64,000 bases of DNA from Stieleria magnilauensis (GCA_007753675.1 CP036432.1:8186233-8250232), one strand, 5' to 3'; counted from the stretch's first letter, positions 34,702 through 44,620 are shown. Made by a program: numbers and translations. Notes: generated by a model from the sequence alone, not told the origin.

Positions 34702-35217
34702 TCAGAGCGGGAATGCTTGCGGTCGACGATCTTCGAACTCTCGGTGCAATTTGACCGCAACGATTCGCCCTTCGTCATCTCGACCGACCGAACAGTCAAA
34801 CCACCCGTCGCCGATCCCGGTCGACGCTACCACTCCAGACGACACAACGCCCCCGATGCCGTCACCGAATACATCGCGACATTCGTGAAGCAGCCCATCG
34901 CTTCCATCTTCGTAGGTGATCGCATCGAACAGACCAAACAGGCCCGCATCAACTCCTACTTGAAGCGGCGTCAGTTCCCACTGGTCCGCATCGGAAGGCT
35001 GGTAGCTTTCATGGTAGGCCAGCAGGGTGTTTACACCGGGCAGGATGCCGGAACCGGGCTCGGTTTCAACAACTGCGGACCACATCCCACGGGGAACCGC
35101 AAGCAATCCGTCGCAGCGTTCGATTTGCCAGCACGGGTCGGCGGCAACCAGTACTCCAGTTCGGACGTTGAATTTTCCCAGGCAAACCCGGTTAAGCTTG
35201 GCGATTGACAAGTCCAT
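34702..35217 (-). CDS. DUF4241-like hypothetical protein
   Basis: 171 residues from the ATG at 35217, which has GGAG nine bases upstream; in-frame starts further upstream exist. Pattern 'VRTGVLVAADPCW', 'VDAGLFGLFDAITYED', 'GIGDGWFDCSVGRDDEG' and 'RIVAVKLHREF' resembles DUF4241-type proteins seen in bacterial immunity/toxin-associated settings. Function not known. Confidence 0.6.
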   Translation of the reverse strand: MDLSIAKLNRVCLGKFNVRTGVLVAADPCWQIERCDGLLAVPRGMWSAVVETEPGSGILPGVNTLLAYHESYQPSDADQWELTPLQVGVDAGLFGLFDAITYEDGSDGLLHECRDVFGDGIGGVVSSGVVASTGIGDGWFDCSVGRDDEGRIVAVKLHREFEDRRPQAFPL

Positions 35218-35355
35218 CACTCGATTCTCCATTGCGACAACGTGTTGATCCCCTGCCGACGTCGCGATCGGCTCGGTTCGCAGTTGCTTACTGCTTGGTC
35301 CCACAGTGCGTCTGTTGGCAGCAGTGGGGAAAATGAGACGCATGACTAGCGTCTG

Positions 35356-35397
35356 TTGGAATTCTTATGCCTCGAGACATCTTGTCCATGAGATTTT
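35356..35397. repeat. 42-bp upstream repeat, copy 2
   Basis: Second copy, 139-180 bp upstream of the DUF4241-like gene start. The adjacent inverted repeat is GACGC-ATGACTA-GCGTC (35337-35353); the loop differs from copy 1 while the pairing arms are kept. Confidence 0.65.
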
Positions 35398-35515
35398 CGG
35401 AGTCGAGACACAACCAGCAGAGACATCCGCTCGCGTGCGTGACACGGTTGGTCAATCGCTCGCGACGATCGGTGCTCGCAAGTCGCATTGATGCGGAAGA
35501 TCGAAAAGACGTTGA

Positions 35516-35722
35516 TCAGGGTTCGCCAGCAGGATCCCCAACACGCCCCTTCGATAGATGGCGCGCATACTCGATCACTCGTTGGCGGTCTGCGTTGGTC
35601 AGCTTTTCCCAGATTGATACCAGCACGCGACAATCTGCGCCCGACTGGTCCACGCAATGGTCCACATCGTCAGGTGAGGCAGTTTGGCTTATAGACAAAA
35701 CCGGGTTTGTCGAGTCCCTCAA
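35516..35722 (-). CDS. Small ORF at right end of element B
   Basis: 68 residues beginning next to the att copy. The C-terminal part 'VLVSIWEKLTNADRQRVIEY' is an amphipathic helix pair that looks protein-like; the rest is not distinctive. No family was recognised and it may not be a gene. Confidence 0.35.
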   Translation of the reverse strand: MRDSTNPVLSISQTASPDDVDHCVDQSGADCRVLVSIWEKLTNADRQRVIEYARHLSKGRVGDPAGEP

Positions 35723-35730
35723 CGCCCATT
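35710..35730. repeat. attR of element B (21-bp tRNA-Val end)
   Basis: TCGAGTCCCTCAACGCCCAT plus T, identical to the intact tRNA end (3736-3756) and keeping the G that is A in the middle copy. It marks the right edge of the tandem islands. Confidence 0.85.
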
Positions 35731-35883
35731 GTTAAGTCCCTTCCATTGAACGACTCATCCTCGCGGCATTGTTGGGAAAAAACGCGTCGGCGAAGCGAGC
35801 CAGCATGAGCACTCCGAGTAGGTAGTTTTGGGGCGACAAAAACCTCCCTCTCCATTGGACGAAACCGACGGGAGTTCGCACGG

Positions 35884-36765
35884 TCAATCGCTGCCCACAT
35901 GCTGATCGAGGAACTTGTACAACTCTTTCGTGGCCGGATCGTCGGGTTTGCCCAAGTCATTGTTCAGCCGGCTGTGGTTGCTGTCGCGTACTCCAAAAGC
36001 CTTTGCCGGAATGTCGGCGCTTTGCAGCACTTCCTCCAAACGCCCCGCCTGGGCCCGGGTATCGGGATTGCCAGAGAAGTAAAGGATCAAAAACGGCGGA
36101 ATGCCTTTGCCTTTCTCAACATGCGTCACTGCGGAAAAGTCGACGTGTTTTCCCGGATCATTTCCGAACTTTTGGCGATGCCCAAACGTGAACATCTTGC
36201 CGCCGTAGAGCATTTGCCGCAGCTCGGCCGTCATGATGATCTTGGGAATGTCGTAGGTGTCGCCATCGACAGGAATGCAGCCCTTCAGGATATCCAGCGA
36301 AGCCCCCACCTCTTCGGCATACCGCTCATCGATACAGATCAAGGCTGCCAGTTGCGCACCGGCTGAATGGCCACCGACAAAGATCCGCTGCGGGTCACCG
36401 CCATACGTCGCGATGTGCTTCTGTACCCAGCCCAGCGATTTCGCGACGTCCCGGATCAGTTCCTCCATGCTGACCTCCGGCAATAGGCGGTAGTTCGTCG
36501 AAACGAAGATGAAGCCACGCTCGGTCAATGCCTGCGGTTTGACTCCCACGTCGCTCTTGTCGCCGACCTGCCAGCCACCACCATGGATCCAGAACACGAC
36601 GGGCAGCGGTGCCGATGACGCCACCTCGGGCGTGTAAATGTCAAGTTTGTGACGCAGATGGCCGTTGTCCACATAAGCAACGTCCGAATCGACATTCTGG
36701 CCCACAGCCACGTTGCCACAGGCAAGACCCATCAATAGCGTTACGCTCAATCTCATCTGCATCAT
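35884..36765 (-). CDS. Secreted alpha/beta-hydrolase (carboxylesterase, BD-FAE type)
   Basis: 293 residues with an N-terminal signal peptide ('MRLSVTLLMGLACGNVAVG'). Oxyanion-hole motif 'HGGGW' (61-65), nucleophile elbow 'GGHSAG' (Ser134), and a likely catalytic His in 'RDSNHSRLNN' near the C-terminus with Asp in 'SGNPDTRAQ'. Such enzymes act on acetylated sugars or other esters. First native gene to the right of the tRNA-Val islands. Substrate unknown. Confidence 0.85.
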   Translation of the reverse strand: MMQMRLSVTLLMGLACGNVAVGQNVDSDVAYVDNGHLRHKLDIYTPEVASSAPLPVVFWIHGGGWQVGDKSDVGVKPQALTERGFIFVSTNYRLLPEVSMEELIRDVAKSLGWVQKHIATYGGDPQRIFVGGHSAGAQLAALICIDERYAEEVGASLDILKGCIPVDGDTYDIPKIIMTAELRQMLYGGKMFTFGHRQKFGNDPGKHVDFSAVTHVEKGKGIPPFLILYFSGNPDTRAQAGRLEEVLQSADIPAKAFGVRDSNHSRLNNDLGKPDDPATKELYKFLDQHVGSD

Positions 36766-37257
36766 TGAAGCCGCCCGGGAGCAAGAGGAATCTGACGAAG
36801 GGAACGCCGTGAAGCATGACGATCACACGACAGTATCGAGTCAAGAACATCAGCCAACAGCTCAGGGTATCCGACGCAAATCGCATCTGCCACCATTTCG
36901 AGAAAAAGGGGCAGGAGCCTTCTTGGTCGACTGGGTAGTTTATGGGTGTTCGCTTGGCGGCTTTGGATCCAATGCTTGAGATCCCTTCGGTTGCCCAGGC
37001 CACCTCGTGCTGATGTTGCCGGTGCAGTTGATCGCGCGATGAACTACGAAACGCATGACGCAACCCACCTATTGCAATTCGGCGGCCACCTCGCTGGAGC
37101 ATGAATGTCAACCAGTCCCTTGAGATAGCTCGAACGACACAGCAACAATTGGCAATCCAACGAAGCCAAGCTTTTGGAGGCCCCGGATGAGTGGAAAAGT
37201 CGGCCGGCAAATTCGATTCGGAATCCAACCTGAGAAAACGAGGTCGCCCCCGCCAAC
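36766..37257. other. Intergenic region with a KKGQEP-type repeat
   Basis: About 490 bp. A GAAAAAGGGGCAGGAGCC variant of the short repeat lies at 36902-36920. ORFs here are shadows. No promoter can be fixed. Confidence 0.45.
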
Positions 37258-40200
37258 TTACCTATTGTGAATAAAAGGCTCCTGACCCTTTTTAAGATCG
37301 GTGGCCAGCAAGGAGCCCAGGAAGTCTTTCTCGCAAAGCAATTGATCGATCGCTGCTCCGTTTGTCAGCGTCTCTTCGCTCATCGAATGCGGAACGACTT
37401 GCGGGGTGGCGGTGGCTGCGAACCGGCGTGTCGCTGCCGCAGTGTCAATCAGCCAGTTGCGCTCATTGTTTTCGTTCTCCGAATCAGACGGTTCCTCCCG
37501 TGCTACAAAAGCCGGTGCCTGGTGAGCGGCGGCGATGCCCAAGCTACGAACGGAAGGGATCGACTCGCCTTCCACGGAACCGCCCTCAATCATCTGCGCG
37601 AGTTCGTTGATGACCAGCAACGCATCGCGCGGAGTCAAATGGCCGTCTCCATTGGAGTCGACATAAAGATCGGGCCACGAGGTCACCGTCAGTGGATCAA
37701 CCAACAGACGGGATATCGGGTTGAAAAAACGCTGTCGTGCCAATTCATTGATGATTGCCAATGCATCGGTCGGCGAAATACCACCGCTATTGTTGACGTC
37801 GTTCGGGAGAACAAGATTCTGCCACGGCCGTGGCAGATCCACATCGATCCGTTCGTTTCCGCCGCCGATGTGTAGCGCCGAACGCAGGAAGACGCCGTCG
37901 ACGATCGAGGTCGGCCCCATTCGCCAATCTTCGCGGTCGACAAAACGAATCGCATCACCGTCTCCTCCAGCTACGCGTATCACTCGATCATCAGGTGCGA
38001 TGGCGCGTTCGGCGGCGAGATCGACGACGAGCGTGTTCGCGTTTTGGTCGCCGAGATCAATGATCGAAAAATTCTCGAGGCTAACCTGTTGGGTTGTCAG
38101 ATCCAGTTCGCCATCAGATTGGATGACAAGCAACGTATCCGTCCCATCGGCGGCATCGATCACCAACGGGCGTGAAAACGATAACGCTCCCAGATCCAAT
38201 GAGATGGTCTCATCCGAATCGGTACCCAAGACTCGTAGTGCAGCGACCTGATCCGCCGGCGCTGCAAAAAGATCGACAGTCCCGTCAGTCACGACGATCT
38301 CTGTCTGTCGCTTCAAAATAGAGGTCTGGGTGTCCAGCACATCGACTAAGACCTCGGGATTAAGCGAACTGTCGAGCACCGTCTCGATGTAGTCCTCCAC
38401 TTCACCGTCATCGGCGCGCCCGGTCGGGGGAAGAAAGCCGGCCGAGCTGATGCGGAAACGTGCTGCATGAGGCCCCGGCACGGCGGTCGCGGGGACAGCA
38501 AACGACAAGGTGTTGCTGCCCGCGGAGAACGCAAAATAGATCGCGATCTGTTCGCCCGCGTCGCTCCAGTCACCGTCGCCGTTGTAGTCGACCCAGGCAT
38601 CGAGTCGTCCGGCCTCCGATGCAATGATTTCGAAACTGGACGTGGTGGCCACGCCGCTGACCCCTAACAGACTCGCAATCGGCAACACACCGTCATCTCC
38701 GTTATCAGAGCTTGCATCCACAGAAGAAACGCCATCGAGCTCGCTATCGATTTGTGTTCCCAATCGGAGCGTCCCACTGATGTGATGCGCACCCGCTTGG
38801 GCACGTGTCACCGGGAAGGTGTCAGGGGCGTCGCCAAAATCGGCCCCCACGACGTTCAGAGTGAACGTTTGAGCGACCGAGGTGTCGACCCCTCCGTCAT
38901 CCGTTCCTCCGTCGTCCTGGACAGACACTTGCAAAGTAGCGGAGCCTACCAAAATATCCTCGCGGACCGCGTACGAAAGATTTCCCTGATTGTCGATTCG
39001 GGGATCGGAAGCGAAAAAATCACCGCTCGCACCGGTCACTTCCGTGACGTTGATGATGTACCGAGCGACCGATTGTCCCGATTCATTGGCCGCTCCCGGA
39101 TCAAAGTTGGTGATGAATCTCGGCACCACTTGGCTGCCGGCACCTCCGCTTACCGGCGGTAATTCGGCAGCCTCCAACGCGGGTGCGTCGTTGACCGGGG
39201 TGATCGTGATGGTCAGTTCTTGAGCTTCTGAAGTGTCGACACCGCCATTGGCGTTTCCCCCGTCGTCTTGAACCGTGACCTCCAGCGTGGTGAAACCAAA
39301 GGCGTTCGCAGCCGGTGTGAACGTCAGCGTTCCATCGGCGTCGATCGCCGGCGGATCGCTGAACAAATCCGGCTGCTGAATGTGATTGATGTGGTACGCC
39401 AAGACACTCTGGTCTGACTCGCTCGGATCGCCAGGATCAAATGTCGCGAAGCGAGCGAAAAAATACTGACCACTGTCTTCCCGCGCGACCGGATTGGATC
39501 CCAAGGTCAACGTCGGTTGACGATTGACTGCGGTGACCAACTCAATCGCTCCGGCATCAATGATCGATGTGCCGTTCTCATCGCCATCAAAGATTCGGCC
39601 AAATCCGACCCCGCGCTGGTCATACGGGATGGTGGAATCGTTCATCGCGGGGTCACCCGCGTCGATTGCCGGACTGCCGGCCAGAACGGCGTGTGTCGGC
39701 GTCGAGCCGCCGTTGTCGGCGAGCGGACCCAACAGCGGCTCGTCCGTCAAGACGTCGTGCGTACCACCAGTCATCTCTCCGGAACCGATCACGTTGTAGT
39801 CACCCGTGATCAAGATTTGAACTCCATCGCTCAAATTCTTGTCGCGATCTGATTCATTGCCGGAAACAATCGATTGATGCACAACGCCAGAGCCCTGTAT
39901 TACGGCGATCCCGCCCCCGCGTTCAATTGCCGTGTTGTCGGTAATCGTGCTGAGCTCGACATTTAACGTTCCGACGATCGCAATTCCGCCGCCCAACATG
40001 GTTGCGGTGTTTCCAGAAATCGTGCTGTTACGAACATCGACGGTGCCATTGGACAGGCTGTAGATCCCCCCACCGAATCCGCCGTCATCGGCGGTGGCAA
40101 TGAGTTGAGCGATGTTGCCCGATACGGTGCTGTCGAACAAATGGACGGTGCCACGCTCGTTGTACAAGCCGCCACCGTCGACGGCGGCATTGCGAAACAG

Positions 40201-40767
40201 ATGGACACCTTGCAGCGTCAGGTCCTCACTATTCTGAATCCCACCACCGAAGCGAAAACGAAACGCGTCTCCTCCACCCGACGATGCTGCTTCGGTGTCA
40301 CCGCCGGTGATGGTCAAACCACTGAGAGTGACCTTGGTGAAAACCGACCTATCCCCATCATCGACCAGAAATACCTTGTGTCCGTCAGCAGTATTGAATT
40401 GTTTGTCGATTCCATGACCGGCATCGATCGTCAGCAAATCGGCTCCCGGTCCGATAATGGTCACCGCAGAACTGATCACCAAGGGGCCCTCGGTCAAAAC
40501 GATTGTCGCGGCGCCAGCAGTCGTCAGAGCGGGGGCAAACTCAATGGTATCGTCGTCGGGACTCGCAACGGAAGAAAGAATCGCTTCGCGAAGACTGGTG
40601 ACACCATCACCGGAGTCGACAACGTCCGCCAGCGTCGTCACTTCGATTCCCGCCAAGAGATGTCGAGATTCCAGTTGCTCGATGATTCCAAGTCGGCGAC
40701 GAACTCGATGAGTTGATATCGGGTAACTGCCGGAATGTCGGACTCGGTTTCGCTGGAGCATGATCAT
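37258..40767 (-). CDS. Large secreted dockerin/GEVED surface protein
   Basis: 1169 residues. The N-terminus has the planctomycete export motif 'EQLESRHLLAGIEV'. Then comes a parallel beta-helix region with CSLREAI-like 'TSLREAILSSVASP' and repeated 'SGNTA' turns (about 60-400, ending 'GNTSIIDAGAIEL'-like), cadherin/VCBS-like repeats ('ITPVNDAPALEAA'), a GEVED domain ('DYNGDGDWSDAGEQIAIY' with 'ADDGEVEDY'), and two dockerin-type repeats ('DVNNSGGISPTDALAIIN', 'DSNGDGHLTPRDALLVIN'). The last residues 'KKGQEPFIHNR' come from a short genomic repeat fused to the end. Likely cell-surface or matrix protein. Confidence 0.88.
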   Translation of the reverse strand: MIMLQRNRVRHSGSYPISTHRVRRRLGIIEQLESRHLLAGIEVTTLADVVDSGDGVTSLREAILSSVASPDDDTIEFAPALTTAGAATIVLTEGPLVISSAVTIIGPGADLLTIDAGHGIDKQFNTADGHKVFLVDDGDRSVFTKVTLSGLTITGGDTEAASSGGGDAFRFRFGGGIQNSEDLTLQGVHLFRNAAVDGGGLYNERGTVHLFDSTVSGNIAQLIATADDGGFGGGIYSLSNGTVDVRNSTISGNTATMLGGGIAIVGTLNVELSTITDNTAIERGGGIAVIQGSGVVHQSIVSGNESDRDKNLSDGVQILITGDYNVIGSGEMTGGTHDVLTDEPLLGPLADNGGSTPTHAVLAGSPAIDAGDPAMNDSTIPYDQRGVGFGRIFDGDENGTSIIDAGAIELVTAVNRQPTLTLGSNPVAREDSGQYFFARFATFDPGDPSESDQSVLAYHINHIQQPDLFSDPPAIDADGTLTFTPAANAFGFTTLEVTVQDDGGNANGGVDTSEAQELTITITPVNDAPALEAAELPPVSGGAGSQVVPRFITNFDPGAANESGQSVARYIINVTEVTGASGDFFASDPRIDNQGNLSYAVREDILVGSATLQVSVQDDGGTDDGGVDTSVAQTFTLNVVGADFGDAPDTFPVTRAQAGAHHISGTLRLGTQIDSELDGVSSVDASSDNGDDGVLPIASLLGVSGVATTSSFEIIASEAGRLDAWVDYNGDGDWSDAGEQIAIYFAFSAGSNTLSFAVPATAVPGPHAARFRISSAGFLPPTGRADDGEVEDYIETVLDSSLNPEVLVDVLDTQTSILKRQTEIVVTDGTVDLFAAPADQVAALRVLGTDSDETISLDLGALSFSRPLVIDAADGTDTLLVIQSDGELDLTTQQVSLENFSIIDLGDQNANTLVVDLAAERAIAPDDRVIRVAGGDGDAIRFVDREDWRMGPTSIVDGVFLRSALHIGGGNERIDVDLPRPWQNLVLPNDVNNSGGISPTDALAIINELARQRFFNPISRLLVDPLTVTSWPDLYVDSNGDGHLTPRDALLVINELAQMIEGGSVEGESIPSVRSLGIAAAHQAPAFVAREEPSDSENENNERNWLIDTAAATRRFAATATPQVVPHSMSEETLTNGAAIDQLLCEKDFLGSLLATDLKKGQEPFIHNR
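37278..37295 (-). repeat. KKGQEP-type repeat at the end of the dockerin gene
   Basis: TTAAAAAGGGTCAGGAGCC on the minus strand (18-20 bp core). The same core is at 48644-48690 and 53165-53210, with a variant at 36902-36920. Here it encodes the last residues of the dockerin protein. Confidence 0.65.
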
Positions 40768-40899
40768 GTTGCTTGGGCGGATGGACTATGCTCCGTCACC
40801 CCATCAAGTCTAGCGTAACCATTGATGGATGACAAATTTATCGCGGGCAAGTATTGTGCCAGCCCTCCGAGGCTTCATCGCGAATTCCTCAACAGACTG

Positions 40900-41087
40900 G
40901 AGCAGCGAAAGAAGTCGATTTTCCCTTCGCAATTCCGATCGAGTACATTGGCAACGAGCGGCGGTGGTTCGTGCTGTCGTTGTGGCCGGACGCGCGAACC
41001 ATCTACTGCACCACAGTCAGCGGGTCAAGTTTGTTTTCAATTCAGGTCGATCGCGCCGAAGCAGTTTCCGCCGACGTTGAAGTATAA
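40900..41087 (+). pseudogene. Possible C-terminal gene fragment before repeat R1
   Basis: This frame encodes a regular hydrophobic/beta pattern, 'EVDFPFAIPIEYIGNERRWF' then 'LSLWPDARTIYCTTVSGS', and ends exactly at the start of repeat R1. No clean start is seen and no family is recognised. It could be a remnant of a gene cut by the repeat. Confidence 0.35.
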
Positions 41088-41497
41088 TCGAATTGCTTTC
41101 CGCTTCGACGGTTGACGTGCGGTGTCGATGGGTTGGGCAAACGCGTCACTCCAGCCCGGTAGGCTAACGCCAGTTTCTTGAACCCTCTGGCCGTAGGTCG
41201 TCAGCGTTTTGGTGCAGCAGTCGTCTTGATCTCTCGTGGCCCATCGAGTGATCCACTGGTGCAGGACTCCCCGGTCACTCGCGTCGTGTGGTCGGAGGGT
41301 GTTTTTCTTTGACTGAAAGACAAAACCGACCGAACGCACGACGCGCGGTTCCTTGGGGGGCGAGCGCCTTTGGATGTTTGAAGTGCACCAATGAGATCGA
41401 AACGCGGCTTGGACCACGACGCCGATGAGCTGCGTGCGAGAGACTTCTGAAGCGGACGGTTTGGAGGAGGGAGCGACGATCGCAGCAAGCGTGGCGT
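41070..41497 (+). repeat. Dispersed repeat R1
   Basis: The most divergent copy of the family also present at 44009-44583, 45181-45835 and 46893-48635. Shared landmarks: CGTTGAA near the start, 'GACGCCAG..TTCTTGAA', 'CCGACCGAACGCACGACGCG', 'GAAGTGCACCAATGAGATC' and 'GATCGCAGCAAG' near the end. Confidence 0.8.
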
Positions 41498-42119
41498 GCG
41501 GGTGATGCCCGGAGGGCAGGCACAGTGTCTGCCGGCGGTGTGAGCCGCCGGATCGGAGACTTACTTTGCCGCAACAGCCCTGAAAGGGCGACACAGTCCA
41601 TGCTGCGGCCTCGACCCTCTGGACACTGTGTCGGCCTTCCAGGCCTGCGCCAAAGGTGCATCGGAACCGGGCCCTGACGGGCCCGGCAAGCACTCTGTCA
41701 GCCCGCCGGGCTTGCACATCTTGGGACAAGATCAGGTAGCTTCGCTTGTTCCCTGAACGAGAAAAAGCAAGTCGGTGCTCGCGTTCACGGCGGACTCGAA
41801 CGGCTGGATATCGGCCGGAAGCTAACGCCCGCCGGATCGATCTGGCCAGCGGCCGAGTTGCCGCTGCTGGCAGTCGTGAACATTTGACCGGGCTGGTAGA
41901 CGTCGGTGATCTCGGCCGGAGTGTCGAATTGGGCGAGCGATGTGCAATCGAAACCAAACTCGCGGAGGATGCATCGCCCGCCAGTGGTCGTGCTGAATCG
42001 TTCGACGCGGTTTCCATTCCCAATAAGCTCCGAGCTTATTGAGGTGTGCAGTCGTGCTTCCGTTGGACGTGAAGATTGTCGGGAGCTATGCTCTTTGCAA
42101 AAAGCTTCGGTGTTTCCAA
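41498..42119. other. Intergenic region upstream of sulfatase
   Basis: Noncoding, with a GCCCT-GAA-AGGGC hairpin at 41576-41588 and several GC-rich inverted repeats (GGGCCC-rich stretch near 41668). A perfect 19-bp palindrome, AATAAGCTCCGAGCTTATT, lies at 42022-42040, 80 bp before the sulfatase start, and may be an operator. Confidence 0.5.
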
Positions 42120-43616
42120 ATGAACGTTGATCGAATCTGCCTTTTGCTTCTCTTCGTTACCGCCAGCGTCCTGAACACGCGCGATGCTGACGCTGCCGAG
42201 CGACCCAACATCGTCGTGGTCCTGATTGACGACCTGCGATACGACGTCTTTGGCTACATGAACCATCCGTTTGTCGAGACACCGCACATCGACGCGCTTG
42301 CAGCGGGCGGAATGCGGTTTGACAGCGCCTTCGTGACGACGTCGCTTTGCTCGCCCGCGAGAGCGTCGTTTCTGACCGGCCAATACATGCACCACCACAA
42401 GGTCGTCAGCAACGCGGACCTGATGCCACAAGGGACCGTGACCTTTGCCCAGCTTCTACAGAAGGCTGGATACGACACGGCCTTTGTCGGCAAGTGGCAC
42501 ATGGGCGGCTCCAGTGATGCCCCGCGGCCCGGCTTCGATCATTGGGTCAGCTTTCGCGGGCAAGGTAGCTATTTTCCCAATGGGCAAAAGTTGAACGTTG
42601 ATGGTCAGCTGAAAACGCAGCAGAACTACATGACGGACGAACTGACGGAATACGCGACGCGTTGGCTGGCCGGCCGAGACCCGTCGACGCCGTTCCTATT
42701 GTACCTTTCGCACAAGGGAGTCCACGGCTTGTACGATCCGGCGCCACGGCATCGAGATCGTTACAAGCACCAGAAATTCACACCGCCCGCCAGCATGACA
42801 AACTCTCCAGCGAACGGCGCCGGCAAGCCGATGTGGGTGCGTGACCAGCGGAACAGCTGGCACGGTGTCGAGTTCCCCTATCACGGACGCTCCGGTCAAA
42901 CGCTTGCCGAGATGTACTTGCACTACTGCGAGATGATCCTGTCCATCGACGATAGCGTGGGTCGGTTGATGACGACACTCGGAGAGATCGGAGCCGACAG
43001 GAACACGCTGGTCCTGTTCACCAGCGATGGCGGACACTTGTGGGGCGAGCATGGACTGATCGATAAACGCTGTGCCTATGAAGAATCGATCCGAATTCCG
43101 CTTCTAGCTCATTGGCCAGAGACGATCGCACCCGCTTCGCGCTGCGACGCGGTCGTCACAAACATCGACGTCGCCCCAACCCTGTTGGAACTCGCCGGCG
43201 TCGCGATCCCCGAACAGATGGACGGACACAGCTTTCGCCCCTTGCTGTCCGACCCAAACACTGACACCTCTCGAAACACATTGCTTTATGAATACTACTG
43301 GGAGCCGGCCTTCCCGCAGACGCCCACGACGTTTGCGCTGCGCGATTCACGTTACAAATTGATCCAGTACCACGGCATTTGGGATACGGATGAGCTTTAC
43401 GATTTGAAGACGGATCCCCAAGAAACCCACAACCTGATTCACGAACCGGACCAGCAAGCTCGCGTCAATCGCATGCGGCGCGAGCTGCATGAGCGTCTGC
43501 AGGAGTCGGGTGGACTTGCCATTCCGCTCGGGTTCAAACGCAACCATGGCTCCAGTCTGCGCAGCCCAAGTGGAACAAAGCGTGCGAGTTTTCCAGAGCA
43601 CATGATCTCGCCGTGA
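42120..43616 (+). CDS. Secreted type I sulfatase
   Basis: 498 residues from the ATG at 42120, chosen because a signal peptide follows directly ('MNVDRICLLLLFVTASVLNT'). Sulfatase fold: metal ligands 'VVVLIDDLRYD', the formylglycine motif 'CSPARASFLTG' (Cys77), 'GKWHMGG' and 'TSDGGHLWGEHG'. The Cys must be converted to formylglycine by a maturase not present in this window. Substrate is unknown; planctomycetes use many sulfatases on algal polysaccharides. Confidence 0.93.
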   Translation: MNVDRICLLLLFVTASVLNTRDADAAERPNIVVVLIDDLRYDVFGYMNHPFVETPHIDALAAGGMRFDSAFVTTSLCSPARASFLTGQYMHHHKVVSNADLMPQGTVTFAQLLQKAGYDTAFVGKWHMGGSSDAPRPGFDHWVSFRGQGSYFPNGQKLNVDGQLKTQQNYMTDELTEYATRWLAGRDPSTPFLLYLSHKGVHGLYDPAPRHRDRYKHQKFTPPASMTNSPANGAGKPMWVRDQRNSWHGVEFPYHGRSGQTLAEMYLHYCEMILSIDDSVGRLMTTLGEIGADRNTLVLFTSDGGHLWGEHGLIDKRCAYEESIRIPLLAHWPETIAPASRCDAVVTNIDVAPTLLELAGVAIPEQMDGHSFRPLLSDPNTDTSRNTLLYEYYWEPAFPQTPTTFALRDSRYKLIQYHGIWDTDELYDLKTDPQETHNLIHEPDQQARVNRMRRELHERLQESGGLAIPLGFKRNHGSSLRSPSGTKRASFPEHMISP

Positions 43617-44008
43617 TGATCTGAAATCCAGGATCGGATTCCTGGAAGAACGCCACGTGCACGCGATCATTCAGCCCCCAACAGCCACGCCTCCAATTCC
43701 CGGGCGATCATCGAGGTTCACCCGCGTGGTCGTGACGGCGCCCGCACCGCTTCGCAGTCTCACGTTCCAGTCGTCTGGTCGATGGCGACTCTGGAGGTCG
43801 ATCGCATTGAGATAGAGGGGACCAAGAGGTCAGATCTCACTGTCACGGAACGAATTGCACAGACGGCAGTTTGGTTGTTGGTTCTTGGGCTGCTCATTGG
43901 TATCCTGCTCGGCATCCGTTGGCTTACAACGATTGCCAGTCGTATGGTCACGCCAGACTGTGCTGGTCAGGAACCGGCGACTCAATGTTGCCACTGACTC
44001 GAATACCG
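43617..44008. other. Region between sulfatase and repeat R2
   Basis: Contains one small possible gene (43782-43997) and otherwise no recognised feature. Confidence 0.4.
43782..43997 (+). CDS. Possible small membrane protein
   Basis: 71 residues with one convincing transmembrane helix ('AVWLLVLGLLIGILLGIRWL') after a charged N-terminus. No clear ribosome binding site. It is placed like the other single genes between dispersed repeats. Could be spurious. Confidence 0.4.
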   Translation: MATLEVDRIEIEGTKRSDLTVTERIAQTAVWLLVLGLLIGILLGIRWLTTIASRMVTPDCAGQEPATQCCH

Positions 44009-44583
44009 ACTGACGTTAGGCTGACGCCAGCTTCTTGAATCCTCTGGCCGCAGGTTGTCAGCGTTTCGATGCGGTCGCCGGCTTGATCTCTTGTGGCCCT
44101 TCGTGCGATCCGCAGGTGCATGACTCCCCCGTCACTCGCGTTGTGTGGTCCGCGGTGTTTTTCTTTGGTTGAAAGACGAATCCGACCGAACGCACGACGC
44201 GACGATCCTTGGGAGTCGAACGCCCGCGGATATTGGAAGTGCACCAATGAGATCAAGACGCCGTTGCCAGCACGACGCTGATGAACTGCGTGCAAGAGAG
44301 TTCGGAAGCGGACGGTTAGGAGAAGGCAGAAACGATCGCAGCAAGTGTGTCCGGATTGGCACCTGAAGCGTGAAGAAGAAAGTGCCAAGGAGTCGAAGCT
44401 CGATTCGGACTCGGCCGTCGCCACCCAACAGGAGTTCGCCTGGGACTAAAACGCTGGCACGCACTGGCTGAATCCGTTCTAATCGGGTCCGATCACCGGC
44501 CCAAGTGAAGGCCGACAAAGTTCTGTCGCCCGATCTATCCCCGTTCTTCCGCATACGTGGATAGATCGCAATTCGTTCGTCAG
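44009..44583 (+). repeat. Dispersed repeat R2
   Basis: Close to R3 over the whole length, including the distal part with 'GGAGTCGAAGCTCGATTCGG' and 'GCAATTCGTTCGTC' at the end. It ends about 37 bp upstream of the next gene. Confidence 0.85.
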
Positions 44584-44620
44584 TCAGAGTCCAGCACCAA
44601 GTTCAACACGAACCCCGACG

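Larger units (their letters stand above)
14085..35730. mobile_element. Element B: reduced prophage-like element at tRNA-Val
   Basis: About 21.6 kb from the middle att copy to a 21-bp copy of the tRNA end. It contains a tyrosine integrase, an excisionase-like regulator, an operon from small and large terminase to a tape-measure-like protein, further helix-turn-helix regulators, an OLD-type nuclease, a primase/helicase and several small genes. Portal, protease and major capsid genes are not seen. About 5.3 kb in the middle is a nested IS66/IS21 insertion. Confidence 0.8.
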
